From CALXXL01 sp034926605 (GTDB lineage Bacteria > Verrucomicrobiota > Lentisphaeria > Victivallales > Victivallaceae), in NCBI GenBank assembly GCA_034926605.1, contig JAYFQV010000009.1, positions 223,437-287,436 on the forward strand: 64,000 nucleotides of DNA, given 5' to 3'. The position numbers and the translations under genes were made by a program. Under the pieces are notes generated by a model. It saw only the letters and a program-made list of their open reading frames with translations, made no database searches and was not told the origin of the DNA. Below, one piece after another: positions 31,495 to 39,708 of the stretch. Within the stretch, counting starts at the first letter, position 1; each line of letters begins with the position of its first letter.

Positions 31495-32547
31495 ATGGCT
31501 AAGATCGACAGATATTTGACCGTAATGCTCGATGCCGGCGGCAGCGCGCTGCACCTTGGAGCCGGCCGTGTGCCGATGTACCGTTTGCGCAATACGCTGG
31601 CTGACTTCGGCGAGAGTGAGCTTTCGCCCGACAGCGCGCAGGCTCTGCTGCGCGAGATTTGCCCGCAAGAAGATTGGAACGCGTTTCTGGGGTCGCACGA
31701 TCTCGATTTCACATACGACCTCGAAGATGTGGCGAGATTCCGTTGCAACTGCTATACCGACCGCTCCGGCGTAGGCGCGGTGCTGCACTATATCCCGACC
31801 CAGGCGCCGACGCTTGATGAACTCGAAGCCCCCCAGGTGTTGAAGGATATCTGCCATCTTCCCGGCGGTCTGGTGCTGGTCTGCGGGCAGATCGGCAGCG
31901 GAACCACCACCACACAGGCGGCGATGATCCGCTACATAAACGAGAACACCGCGCGCTACATCATATCTATCAGCGATCTGGTGGAGTTCACCCACAAGCC
32001 GGACCGCTCGGTGATCGAGCAATCCGAGGCGAGTGCTGCCGATACCGCAGAGGCGATTACCGCGGCTCTGTCCTCCCAGCCGGACGTGCTGGTGCTTGAC
32101 AATCTGCCCGACGCCCGGAGCATCCGGCTGGCCTTGCGCGGAGCGATGATGGGCATTCTGGTTATTGCCTCGCTGCCGACTTCCGGCTTTGCCAAGACCA
32201 TAGATCGCGTGATCGATGCGTTTCCAGCCGAGGATCAGGGCGAAGCCCGCACGTTGTTGGCCGAGTCCGTACAGGCGATTCTTCCTCAGATCAGCTGCCG
32301 TGGAATTGACGGCGGGCGAGTGGTCTGCCGCGAGATTCTGCTGCGCGCCGAAGGGGTTCCCGCCGCCATCCGCGACGGCAACATCGCCACGCTGCGCTCA
32401 ATCATGGACAGTTACCGCAGCCATGGCATGCGGACGATGGATTTCAGCCTGCGCGAACTGCTGGCAGCCGGCAAGATAACCGCCGACGAAGCCTACGCCC
32501 GCGCCACCGACAAGAAGCAGTTCCAGCATTTCCTTGCCGGGTACTGA
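31495..32547 (+). CDS. PilT-like protein with a destroyed ATP-binding site
   Basis: 350 aa, same length and order as PilT: an N-terminal PAS-like part, then CGQIGSGTTTTQAAMIRYIN where PilT has GPTGSGKST. The invariant Walker A Lys is Thr137. The EDPIEF box is SDLVEF, the Walker B/catalytic Glu region is PDVLVLDNLPD (Asn203 for Glu), and the His box is SLPTSGFAKT (Pro for His). Yet the scaffold is well kept (IRLALRGAMMGILVIAS, KTIDRVIDAFPAEDQGEARTLLAESVQAILPQ). All four active-site elements are altered while the frame is intact, so it is probably a non-catalytic partner of the upstream protein, for example in a mixed hexamer. Confidence 0.82.
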   Translation: MAKIDRYLTVMLDAGGSALHLGAGRVPMYRLRNTLADFGESELSPDSAQALLREICPQEDWNAFLGSHDLDFTYDLEDVARFRCNCYTDRSGVGAVLHYIPTQAPTLDELEAPQVLKDICHLPGGLVLVCGQIGSGTTTTQAAMIRYINENTARYIISISDLVEFTHKPDRSVIEQSEASAADTAEAITAALSSQPDVLVLDNLPDARSIRLALRGAMMGILVIASLPTSGFAKTIDRVIDAFPAEDQGEARTLLAESVQAILPQISCRGIDGGRVVCREILLRAEGVPAAIRDGNIATLRSIMDSYRSHGMRTMDFSLRELLAAGKITADEAYARATDKKQFQHFLAGY

Positions 32548-32647
32548 TCCTGTCGGGCGGACATTGCCGGCGAAGGGAACCAAAATCGGGAACGTGTTGT
32601 CTTTTCCATTACAGTGATTTGTGCACATAATCATCGGAGGGCATCAC

Positions 32648-33898
32648 ATGCTTAGAAAAATTCTTATGTTCGCCGGGTTGCCGGCGGTGTTCGTAGTGTT
32701 GCTCATAGCAGTTGCGGCCGCGCCTGCGACCACTTCGGCACCGACAAAGGAAGACAATGAAAAAGTCGTTCCTGCCACGGCAAAGAAAGAGGCGGAGAGG
32801 AAGGAACAGACGGTTCCGGTTCCCAACACCGACCTTTTGAACTTTATCGGTAAATATCATCAGGCTTTGATGGATGCCGCCGCCTCCGGCGACGTGGCGT
32901 ACATATCCAGTTTTGACGGCAAACTGTCCGATTTCATCGCTTCCGCCGGTTACCGGGTTTTCGCCACCGCATTGCGGAAGAATCCCTATGGTACGGTGGT
33001 GCACATCAGTTCTTTTCAGATTTCCGGCGAACCGGTTACGGCCGATCTGGACGTGCTTGTGTACATGAAGGATTATGAGCCGGACACCAAGCTGGATATT
33101 ATGATCTATCCGACCGCGCTGCTGATTACCGACTCATCCGAGAATCTCGATATCTATGCCGTCGACTCGCTTTCCGCCTATAAGGCTTGTTGCGCCAGCT
33201 TGAATCAGCAACTCAGTTCCGCCGCCAATATCGCCGCGCTGAAGCGTCAGACCGCCGAGGCGCAGATGCAGGCCTCCATCGCTCAGCAGCAGGCGGAGAA
33301 TGCTCAACAGCAGGCTTATATGGCGCAACTTCAGGCGCAGGACGCCCAGCAGCAGGCCAACGCCGCTCAAGAGCAGGCCAACACCGCGGCGCTTCAGAGT
33401 TATTATAACTATTACGATCGCTATAGTAACAATGATTATTTTTATGGCGGCAGTTATTATTCGGGGGGTGGCTACTACGGTCCCGGGCCGATCATAGTGT
33501 ATCATTGGAACAATCGCCCGCCGTTTCCGCCCCGTCCGCCGAGGCCTCATCCCGGCCCGAAGCCTAGCCCCGGCCCGGAGCCCAGACCAGAGCCTAGGCC
33601 AAGGCCCAGACCGGAGGCCAATACCAAACCGGCGCCGCCAGACCAAAGCCGTTCAGAGTTGGCTTCTCAAGCGAAGCCTGTCGCGGTCGCCAGATACAGG
33701 CCGGCTCCGAATCCGGCGCCGGTTAATGTATTAAGGCCGAATCCGGCACCACCTGACCCGGCAGCTTTCTCGGAGGCGAGACCGGTTCACGTTCCCGCCT
33801 CGGCACCGGAGTCGACCAGCACTCCCAAGACTGCCATTTTGAATGGCGATGTTTCCGGAACCGATGTGATGATCAGAAGGAATGTGGCTTCCCAATAG
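32648..33898 (+). CDS. Secreted protein with Gln/Ala heptad repeats and a Pro/Arg-rich tail
   Basis: 416 aa, function unknown. A signal peptide (LRKILMFAGLPAVFVVLLIAV) is followed by a globular part (about 55-190), six exact-length heptads at 205-246, a Tyr/Gly stretch (YYNYYDRYSNNDYFYGGSYY), and a tail of Pro-Arg and Pro-Gly repeats (PRPPRPHPGPKPSPGPEPR). The layout suggests a cell-surface or periplasm-spanning rod with a sticky tail. ATG 32648 has GGAGGG six bases upstream, so the in-frame ATG at 32621 is not used. Closed by a terminator at 33924. Confidence 0.75.
   Translation: MLRKILMFAGLPAVFVVLLIAVAAAPATTSAPTKEDNEKVVPATAKKEAERKEQTVPVPNTDLLNFIGKYHQALMDAAASGDVAYISSFDGKLSDFIASAGYRVFATALRKNPYGTVVHISSFQISGEPVTADLDVLVYMKDYEPDTKLDIMIYPTALLITDSSENLDIYAVDSLSAYKACCASLNQQLSSAANIAALKRQTAEAQMQASIAQQQAENAQQQAYMAQLQAQDAQQQANAAQEQANTAALQSYYNYYDRYSNNDYFYGGSYYSGGGYYGPGPIIVYHWNNRPPFPPRPPRPHPGPKPSPGPEPRPEPRPRPRPEANTKPAPPDQSRSELASQAKPVAVARYRPAPNPAPVNVLRPNPAPPDPAAFSEARPVHVPASAPESTSTPKTAILNGDVSGTDVMIRRNVASQ
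33260..33385 (+). repeat. Six tandem 21-bp units coding AQxQAxx heptads
   Basis: The protein reads AQMQASI, AQQQAEN, AQQQAYM, AQLQAQD, AQQQANA, AQEQANT without a break. The DNA units are diverged but in register, so this is an old, maintained repeat and not a recent slippage tract. A coiled coil or amyloid-like rod is likely. Confidence 0.85.
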
Positions 33899-33923
33899 GG
33901 CTTTTCATATGACCGGAGTCTCG

Positions 33924-33952
33924 GCCCGGACGCGCGGCTACCGGGCTTTTTT
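33924..33952 (+). terminator. Rho-independent terminator
   Basis: GCCCGG (33924-33929) and CCGGGC (33941-33946) form a stem around an 11-base loop, followed by six T. It lies 25 bases after the heptad protein gene. Confidence 0.8.
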
Positions 33953-34026
33953 GTATTGACCGTTGGTTGCAAGATGCTTAAGGTCATGGTTTTGGTGGCT
34001 GTGGCAATGTGCCGTTCCGGCAATGA

Positions 34027-34054
34027 TTGAAAAACTTCGTTGGCGTGCTATATT
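34027..34054 (+). promoter_or_regulatory. Promoter of the methyltransferase-MTHFR operon
   Basis: -35 TTGAAA (34027-34032), 16-base spacer, -10 TATATT (34049-34054), 25 bases before the ATG at 34080. Confidence 0.75.
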
Positions 34055-34079
34055 ATTTGAATACGCAACGGAGCTAACA

Positions 34080-35909
34080 ATGAGCAATCTGCTGGAAGAC
34101 AAACTGCGCGATCATGTGGTGATCTTCGACGGCGCCACGGGTACCGAGCTTTACAACCGCAACTTTTTCGTCAACAGTTGCTATGAATATTTGAACCTGA
34201 CCAACCCCGACACGGTGCTTCAGGTCCATGCCGCCTATGTCGAGGCCGGAGCCGAAGTGCTTACCACCAACAGCTACGGCGCAAACCGGATCAGGCTTGG
34301 CCGTCACGCGTTGGCCGAGCAGATAGTCCAGATCAACACCTCCGCGGTGCATTTGGCGCGCCGTGCGGGGGGAGACGAAGTTCTGGTGGCGGCATCGGTC
34401 GGCCCGCTTGGCCGTATCGGCGGCCGGAATTGCGATCCGGTAGCAGTTTTCGGCGAGCAGATCGAAATACTGCAGAAGGCGGGGGCCGACTTCATAATTG
34501 CCGAGACCATCCCGTCGTTTGCCGAAGCCCGCAATTTTTTGCGCGCGGTTGAAAAATATGGTTCAATCCCGTACATGATGAGTTTTGCGGTGGACCGCGA
34601 ACTCGATCTTGCAATGGGTGAAAAGCTGGCGGTGCTGCTGCCGGAATTGTCGGCGGCCAAGGTGCCGCCCGCCGCGATAGGATTGAACTGCGGAATTGGC
34701 CCGGAACCGATGCTGGAGGCGTTGGAGAAACTGATGAAACTTTCGGTGTTTCCGGTGGTGGCTCAGCCCAATGCCGGTGTGCCGAAGAATGTCGATAATC
34801 GCACCATCTACATGTGCAGCCCGGAATATCTTACCACCTACGCCGTTCGTTTTGTGAATCTCGGCGTACGCGGAGTGGGCGGCTGCTGCGGCACCACGCC
34901 GGCTCATATTGCCGACCTTGCCCGCAGTGTGCGGCCGCTGCGCCACACCCCGGCGGTCTTGCCGGTGATTGAATTGTCGTCGGCCAAGCCGGTCGAACCG
35001 CTGCCGGAAGTGCCGGTGGCGGAGCGCAGCAAACTGGCGGCAAAGGTGGCACGCGGCGAGTTTGTGAAGTTGGCCGAAATTACTCCGCCGCGCGGCTTCG
35101 ATCTACGCCAGACCATCGAACGTGCCCGGCTCTGTCGGGAGGCGGGAATCGACGCGATAAACATTCCCGACGGGCCGCGCGCCAGCAGCCGCATATCCAG
35201 CATCGTCACCGCCAGCGAGATTGAGAAAAACGCCGGGATCGAAACCATACTCCATTGCTGCTGCCGTGACAAGAACCTGATCGGCATGCAGGCCGATCTG
35301 CTCGGCTGCGCCTATTTGGGCATCCGGAACATCCTGTTCGTAACCGGCGACCCGCCGAAGCTCGGGGATTACCCGTTTGCCAGCGGTGTGTTCGACGTCG
35401 ATTCCATAGGCATTCTGAAAGTGGCGGCCAAACTCAACCGCGGGCTTGATATCGGCGGCCGCAGTTTGGGCGACAGGCCGACGGCGTTCTATCCCGGCGC
35501 TGGAATCGATCCCAATGCGGTCGATTTCGATCGCGAAGTTCGCCGGATGCGCGAGAAGGCCGAGGCCGGAGCGCGGTTTTTCATCACTCAGCCGGTGTTC
35601 AGCCTGGATCCGCTGGACCGTGTGCTGGCGGTGGCGAACGAACTCGGCGTGCCGCTTTTTGCCGGAATATGGCCGCTGGCCAGTTACCGCAACGCCGAAT
35701 TCATGCGCAATGAAGTGCCCGGCGTGGTGGTTCCGGACGAGATCATGCGCCGGATGGAAGCGGCCTCCACCCGCGAGGAGCAATATGCCTGCGGCATCGC
35801 CATTGCGCGGGAGACCGTGGCGGAGCTTCGCGGCCGGGTGGCCGGAGTTCAGGTGTCCGCCCCGTTCGGGCGGGTGGAGAGCGTTTTTGCCGTGTTTGAA
35901 AATCAGTAA
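34080..35909 (+). CDS. Bifunctional homocysteine S-methyltransferase / methylenetetrahydrofolate reductase
   Basis: 609-aa fusion linking reduction of 5,10-methylene-THF to methyl transfer onto homocysteine. The N-terminal half (1-285) is a homocysteine methyltransferase with GATGTELYNR, the zinc Cys in GLNCGIGP (about 202) and the Cys pair in GVGGCCGTTPAHI. The C-terminal half (about 315-600) is a MTHFR with EITPPRGFD, VTGDPPKLGDYPFASGVFDVDS and RFFITQPVF, lacking a regulatory domain. Similar to Bacillus YitJ in domain order. ATG 34080 has CGGAG six bases upstream. No cobalamin-binding module is present. NlpC/P60, fabD and fabG follow on the same transcript. Confidence 0.93.
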   Translation: MSNLLEDKLRDHVVIFDGATGTELYNRNFFVNSCYEYLNLTNPDTVLQVHAAYVEAGAEVLTTNSYGANRIRLGRHALAEQIVQINTSAVHLARRAGGDEVLVAASVGPLGRIGGRNCDPVAVFGEQIEILQKAGADFIIAETIPSFAEARNFLRAVEKYGSIPYMMSFAVDRELDLAMGEKLAVLLPELSAAKVPPAAIGLNCGIGPEPMLEALEKLMKLSVFPVVAQPNAGVPKNVDNRTIYMCSPEYLTTYAVRFVNLGVRGVGGCCGTTPAHIADLARSVRPLRHTPAVLPVIELSSAKPVEPLPEVPVAERSKLAAKVARGEFVKLAEITPPRGFDLRQTIERARLCREAGIDAINIPDGPRASSRISSIVTASEIEKNAGIETILHCCCRDKNLIGMQADLLGCAYLGIRNILFVTGDPPKLGDYPFASGVFDVDSIGILKVAAKLNRGLDIGGRSLGDRPTAFYPGAGIDPNAVDFDREVRRMREKAEAGARFFITQPVFSLDPLDRVLAVANELGVPLFAGIWPLASYRNAEFMRNEVPGVVVPDEIMRRMEAASTREEQYACGIAIARETVAELRGRVAGVQVSAPFGRVESVFAVFENQ

Positions 35910-35925
35910 GGGCAAGGGAAAACCA

Positions 35926-37335
35926 ATGATCAAAGGATTTTTGACCGCCATGAGTCTCTTTATTCTGCTTGGGGGTGATGTGTGCCGTGCCGCGGACCCG
36001 CAGTCGATACGCGATTTTGAGCAGTTCCCGACTTCGGTTCCCGGTCTGCGTCCCGAGATGCTGTATCCCGAATTCTGGATCGCGCGCACTGGCGATCCGG
36101 ACCGGCTCCTGCTGACATGGGAGCAGGTGGTCGAGTACAACCGCGCCACGGTTGCCAAGGCTCCGACCCTGGTCGATTTGCGCTCTTATCCCGACACGGT
36201 CGCCGGCGCCGAGGTGAAATCCAAGCTTGAGGAGCTTTGCAAGGTACCGTCCGGTGAACGCTATTTCCTCGACGGGACCAAGGTTGCGCCCGCCGATTAC
36301 AAGGCCTGCATTGACAACATCGGCTACGGCGCCATTCCTGAAGAAATCGAAGTCCGGTGGGGCTTGGCTGCCCGCCGCGATATTTTGCGCAGTTTTCCGA
36401 CTCCGACTCCGGTATTCAATTCCAGCCGGGACCCGGAGGTTGACGTGTTTGCCGAAACCGTGCTTTATCCCGGTGAGCCGGTGGCGGTGCTTCACTCAAG
36501 CGCCGACGGCAAATGGCTGCTGGTGCAGAAATACAACTATCTCGCCTGGGCCGCCGCCGATCAGATTGCGCTCGGCTCCCGCAAAGAGGTGCTGGACTAT
36601 GCTGGAAACGACAAATTTCTGGTGGTGACCGGCGCCAAGGTTCGCACGGTTCACGACCCGGTGACTCCGGCAATCTCCGAGATGGAGTTTGACATGGGAA
36701 GCCGGATACCGCTGGCCGTCAAACCGGTGTATGAGGTCGATCGCATGGGAACCGACTACTGCTTTACCGTGCTGGTGCCCCTGCGCCGCGCCGATGGAAC
36801 GCTGGAGATACGCCCGGCGCTGATTCCGCGTTCGGCCGACGTCAATCTGGGCTATCTGCCCTACACCCGGGCCAATGTCATCCGTCAGGCGTTCAAGTTC
36901 CTCGGCGAGCGCTACGGCTGGGGCGACGCGAACAATGCGCGCGACTGCTCCGGCTTTGTTCTCAATGTTTTTTCCTGCTTCGGGCTTATCGTCCCCCGCA
37001 ACGGCGGCGAACAGGAGCGCGACTCCGAAGGCGTGCTGTTCGACCTGCTTGGCAAATCCTCCGCCGAGCGTGTTGCAGTCCTAAAATCGCTCGAAGCCGG
37101 AGACACCATCTCCAGCCCCACCCACATCATGATTTTCCTCGGCAGCTGCGACGGCGAACTGTGGATGATCCACGACCATATCGGGTCGAGTTACATCGTG
37201 GACGGCAAATGGATCGACGTGACAACCCGCGGGGTCGGCGTTTCGCCGATCCTCGGTTATATGACCTCGCCGGAACGCCACTATTACGAGGCGTTCTCCG
37301 GCGTCAAACGCTTTGTTTTACCGGAAGGGAAATAA
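35926..37335 (+). CDS. NlpC/P60 peptidase with SH3-like domains
   Basis: 469-aa exported murein peptidase, probably cleaving gamma-D-glutamyl-meso-diaminopimelate links. A signal peptide (MIKGFLTAMSLFILLGGDVCRA) precedes two SH3b-like domains (about 140-310) and the C-terminal NlpC/P60 domain: catalytic Cys341 (DCSGFV), His400 (SPTHIMIFLG) and a third polar residue in MIHDHIG. This is the YkfC-like layout with SH3 domains in front. ATG 35926 is 16 bases after the MTHFR stop; a longer open frame upstream overlaps that gene in another frame and is rejected. Confidence 0.9.
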   Translation: MIKGFLTAMSLFILLGGDVCRAADPQSIRDFEQFPTSVPGLRPEMLYPEFWIARTGDPDRLLLTWEQVVEYNRATVAKAPTLVDLRSYPDTVAGAEVKSKLEELCKVPSGERYFLDGTKVAPADYKACIDNIGYGAIPEEIEVRWGLAARRDILRSFPTPTPVFNSSRDPEVDVFAETVLYPGEPVAVLHSSADGKWLLVQKYNYLAWAAADQIALGSRKEVLDYAGNDKFLVVTGAKVRTVHDPVTPAISEMEFDMGSRIPLAVKPVYEVDRMGTDYCFTVLVPLRRADGTLEIRPALIPRSADVNLGYLPYTRANVIRQAFKFLGERYGWGDANNARDCSGFVLNVFSCFGLIVPRNGGEQERDSEGVLFDLLGKSSAERVAVLKSLEAGDTISSPTHIMIFLGSCDGELWMIHDHIGSSYIVDGKWIDVTTRGVGVSPILGYMTSPERHYYEAFSGVKRFVLPEGK

Positions 37336-37336
37336 G

Positions 37337-38254
37337 ATGAAGCCGATTTTCGCATTTTCAGGGCAAGGGGCGCAGTTTGCCGGAATGGGCAAGGATCTCT
37401 ATGATTCCGCCCCCGCCGCCCGCAAAGTATTCGATGACGCCGATGACGCGCTCGGGTACTCGCTGACCGCCGTCATTTTCGACGGGCCGGACGAGGAGCT
37501 TACCCGCACCCGCATATGTCAGGTGGCCATCTACACTATGAGTTGCGCCTGTCTGGAGGCTTTCCGGGCCGCGCATCCGGAGATCAGGCCGTTTGCCGCC
37601 GGCGGGCTCAGCCTCGGCGAATATGGCGCGCTTTATGCCGCCGGGAGTTTCTCGTTCGTCGAAGGGCTGCTGTTGCTCAACAAGCGTGCTGCGCTGATGG
37701 ATGAGGCATGTGCCGCCAATCCCGGTACCATGGCCTCGGTTCTCGGCGGCGACGAAAGCGTGATTCGGGAAGTGTGCTCCGAGTGCGGTATAGACGTGGC
37801 CAACTACAATTCTCCCGGCCAGATCGTGATTTCCGGCGTGGTATCGGGGATCGAAAAGGCGACGGCCATGCTCAAGGATAAGGGCGTGAAGCGGGTGATT
37901 CCGCTCGCAGTGGCCGGTGCGTTCCACTCGCGGCTGATGGCTCCGGCGGGCGAAGGGCTGAAGGCGGTGCTGGCGGATACCGCCATCGCCATGCCGCAGG
38001 TGCCGGTTTACCACAACTTTACCGCCGAACCCGCAAAAGACGCGGCGGAGATTCGCGACAATCTCTATCATCAGGTGGCCGGAAGCGTCCGATGGGCGCA
38101 GAGCGTGCAGCGAATGATCGCCGCCGGTGCCGACACCATGATCGAATTCGGTCCGGGCAATGTGCTCACCAACCTTCTGCGCCGTACCGACGCGGAAGTC
38201 AAGCCGTACAATATAAACAGTTTTGAGAGTTTGAACAATTTTGACAAGGAGTAG
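37337..38254 (+). CDS. fabD: Malonyl-CoA:ACP transacylase
   Basis: Loads malonate onto acyl carrier protein for fatty acid synthesis. 305 aa, typical length. Oxyanion motif FSGQGAQ (7-13), nucleophile Ser92 in GGLSLGEYGAL, and catalytic His197 in AGAFHSRLM. ATG 37337 follows the peptidase stop by one base; GGAAGGG lies upstream inside that gene. fabG follows after five bases. Confidence 0.96.
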   Translation: MKPIFAFSGQGAQFAGMGKDLYDSAPAARKVFDDADDALGYSLTAVIFDGPDEELTRTRICQVAIYTMSCACLEAFRAAHPEIRPFAAGGLSLGEYGALYAAGSFSFVEGLLLLNKRAALMDEACAANPGTMASVLGGDESVIREVCSECGIDVANYNSPGQIVISGVVSGIEKATAMLKDKGVKRVIPLAVAGAFHSRLMAPAGEGLKAVLADTAIAMPQVPVYHNFTAEPAKDAAEIRDNLYHQVAGSVRWAQSVQRMIAAGADTMIEFGPGNVLTNLLRRTDAEVKPYNINSFESLNNFDKE

Positions 38255-38259
38255 ACATC

Positions 38260-39006
38260 ATGGGAAAGTCGCTTGAAGGAAAAGTTGCTATCGTTACCGG
38301 CGGTGCGCGCGGCATCGGCAAGGCCATCTGCGAGAAGCTCGCGGCCAACGGCGCGTCGCTGGCGATCGTTGATATCATGCTGGAAGTGGCCGAAGCCACC
38401 GCCAAGGAGTTTGCGGCCAAGGGCGTGAACGCCAAGGCCTACGCCGCCAACGTGGCGAAGTTCGAGGATGCGGAAGCCACGGTGGAAAAAGTTGTCGCCG
38501 ATTTCGGCAGCCTCGACATTCTGGTCAACAACGCCGGCATCACCCGCGATACCCTGATCCTGCGAATGACCGAAGCCGACTTCGACGCGGTTATCGCGGT
38601 AAATTTGAAGGGTACTTTCAATTTCACCAAAGCTGCCGTCCGCCCGATGATGAAGCAGCGCGCCGGCAAGATCGTGAATATCTCCAGCGTGGTCGGCGAG
38701 ATGGGCAATGTTGGCCAGGCCAACTATGCCGCCAGCAAGGCCGGCGTGATCGGCCTGACCAAGACCACCGCCAAGGAATTCGCCAAGCGCAACATCCAGT
38801 GCAACGCGGTGGCTCCGGGTTACATCATCACCGACATGACCGGCAAGCTCTCCACGGAGGCCACCGATATGTTCATGCGGATCATTCCCGCCGAGCGCGG
38901 TGGCAAGCCCGAGGATGTGGCCAACGTGGTCTACTTCCTCGCCTCCTCCGACGCCGACTATGTGACCGGCCAGGTCATCAACTGCGACGGCGGCATGCTG
39001 ATGTAA
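38260..39006 (+). CDS. fabG: 3-oxoacyl-ACP reductase
   Basis: NADPH-dependent reduction of 3-oxoacyl-ACP in fatty acid elongation. 248 aa, classical short-chain dehydrogenase: TGGARGIG cofactor loop (13-20), NNAG (90-93), catalytic Ser143, Tyr156 and Lys160 in YAASK. An AAGGAG precedes the ATG. Terminator follows at 39033. No acpP or fabF is next in the window, so the cluster ends here. Confidence 0.95.
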   Translation: MGKSLEGKVAIVTGGARGIGKAICEKLAANGASLAIVDIMLEVAEATAKEFAAKGVNAKAYAANVAKFEDAEATVEKVVADFGSLDILVNNAGITRDTLILRMTEADFDAVIAVNLKGTFNFTKAAVRPMMKQRAGKIVNISSVVGEMGNVGQANYAASKAGVIGLTKTTAKEFAKRNIQCNAVAPGYIITDMTGKLSTEATDMFMRIIPAERGGKPEDVANVVYFLASSDADYVTGQVINCDGGMLM

Positions 39007-39032
39007 TTCCGCATTGCGGCAATACACGAGTC

Positions 39033-39063
39033 AAAGCGCGGCAAGAGCCGCGCTTTTTTTTTT
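39033..39063 (+). terminator. Rho-independent terminator after fabG
   Basis: A ten-bp perfect stem AAAGCGCGGC/GCCGCGCTTT with loop AAGA, followed by a run of T to 39063. Confidence 0.92.
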
Positions 39064-39090
39064 GAGTTCCGAACTGAAGATTCAGGGAGG

Positions 39091-39681
39091 TCAGGGCTTG
39101 ATTGCGGCGAGCGAACGGGCCGAATAGAACAGTTTCCATTTGCCGCACACCACCCAGCGGGCGGCGTCGAAATCATAGGACGCCACCACGGAATTTCCGC
39201 GATAGAGCAGAGATTTGAATAGTCGGCCGTCGCGGCGGAACTGCTTTTTTTCGAGTTGGCGGGGAGAGGGCGCGAAGCGGCGCAGAAGCGCCAGTCTGGC
39301 GGGCCGCCGCAGAGCGCGGCGCCATAGCAGCCGCAGCCGCACCCGGCGCTGGTTGCGCCGGAATTCCCGCCGCCCGGCCTTACCGCGGGTGACGGCGGAT
39401 TCAGCGGAGCCGCGCCGCCGTGAGACCACTCGCAAGATGCGGGTGTCCGGCGGCAGGGTGAACGGGTCGGGCAGGGCGTTGTTGTCGCCCTGGGTGCGCA
39501 GCCCGGCCGGCGCGACCGTGATCACCCGGTGTACGAAAAGTTTCTTCGGATTGGCCGGATCGGAAAACACGATCACGTCGCCGACCTCCGCCGCGCCGTA
39601 TTCCACGGCCTCGGCGGAAAGGTCGTCACCGGGCGCGAACACGCCTAGCATGCTCACGCCGGTGTAATGCATGTTTTCCAT
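39091..39681 (-). CDS. S26-type peptidase-like protein without a membrane anchor
   Basis: 196 aa. The N-terminal part matches signal peptidase I of the S26 clan: Ser10 in TGVSMLG, PGDDL, VGDVIVF, and His51 in LFVHRVI, which follows the Ser-His arrangement of the SipW/ER type, then GLRTQGDNN. It lacks an N-terminal membrane segment. Residues about 86-150 are extremely Arg-rich (RRRGSAES, GRREFRRNQRRVRLRLLWRRALRRPAR), which is not usual for this family. No clear ribosome site precedes ATG 39681; ATG 39672 is an alternative. Lies 27 bases after the epimerase gene and probably shares its transcript. Confidence 0.6.
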   Translation of the reverse strand: MENMHYTGVSMLGVFAPGDDLSAEAVEYGAAEVGDVIVFSDPANPKKLFVHRVITVAPAGLRTQGDNNALPDPFTLPPDTRILRVVSRRRGSAESAVTRGKAGRREFRRNQRRVRLRLLWRRALRRPARLALLRRFAPSPRQLEKKQFRRDGRLFKSLLYRGNSVVASYDFDAARWVVCGKWKLFYSARSLAAIKP

Positions 39682-39708
39682 CGGTCGGAACGGCGAGCCG
39701 TAACGGCT

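Noticed and set aside
30466..32022. Minus-strand open frame of 518 codons opposite the PilT-like genes
   Set aside because: Both sense-strand proteins show clear motor-family features; the antisense product is His/Gly-rich with no fold signal.
33260..33385. Tandem 21-base units considered as a CRISPR-like or mobile repeat
   Set aside because: Units are adjacent without spacers, diverged, in frame and coding heptads of a secreted protein.
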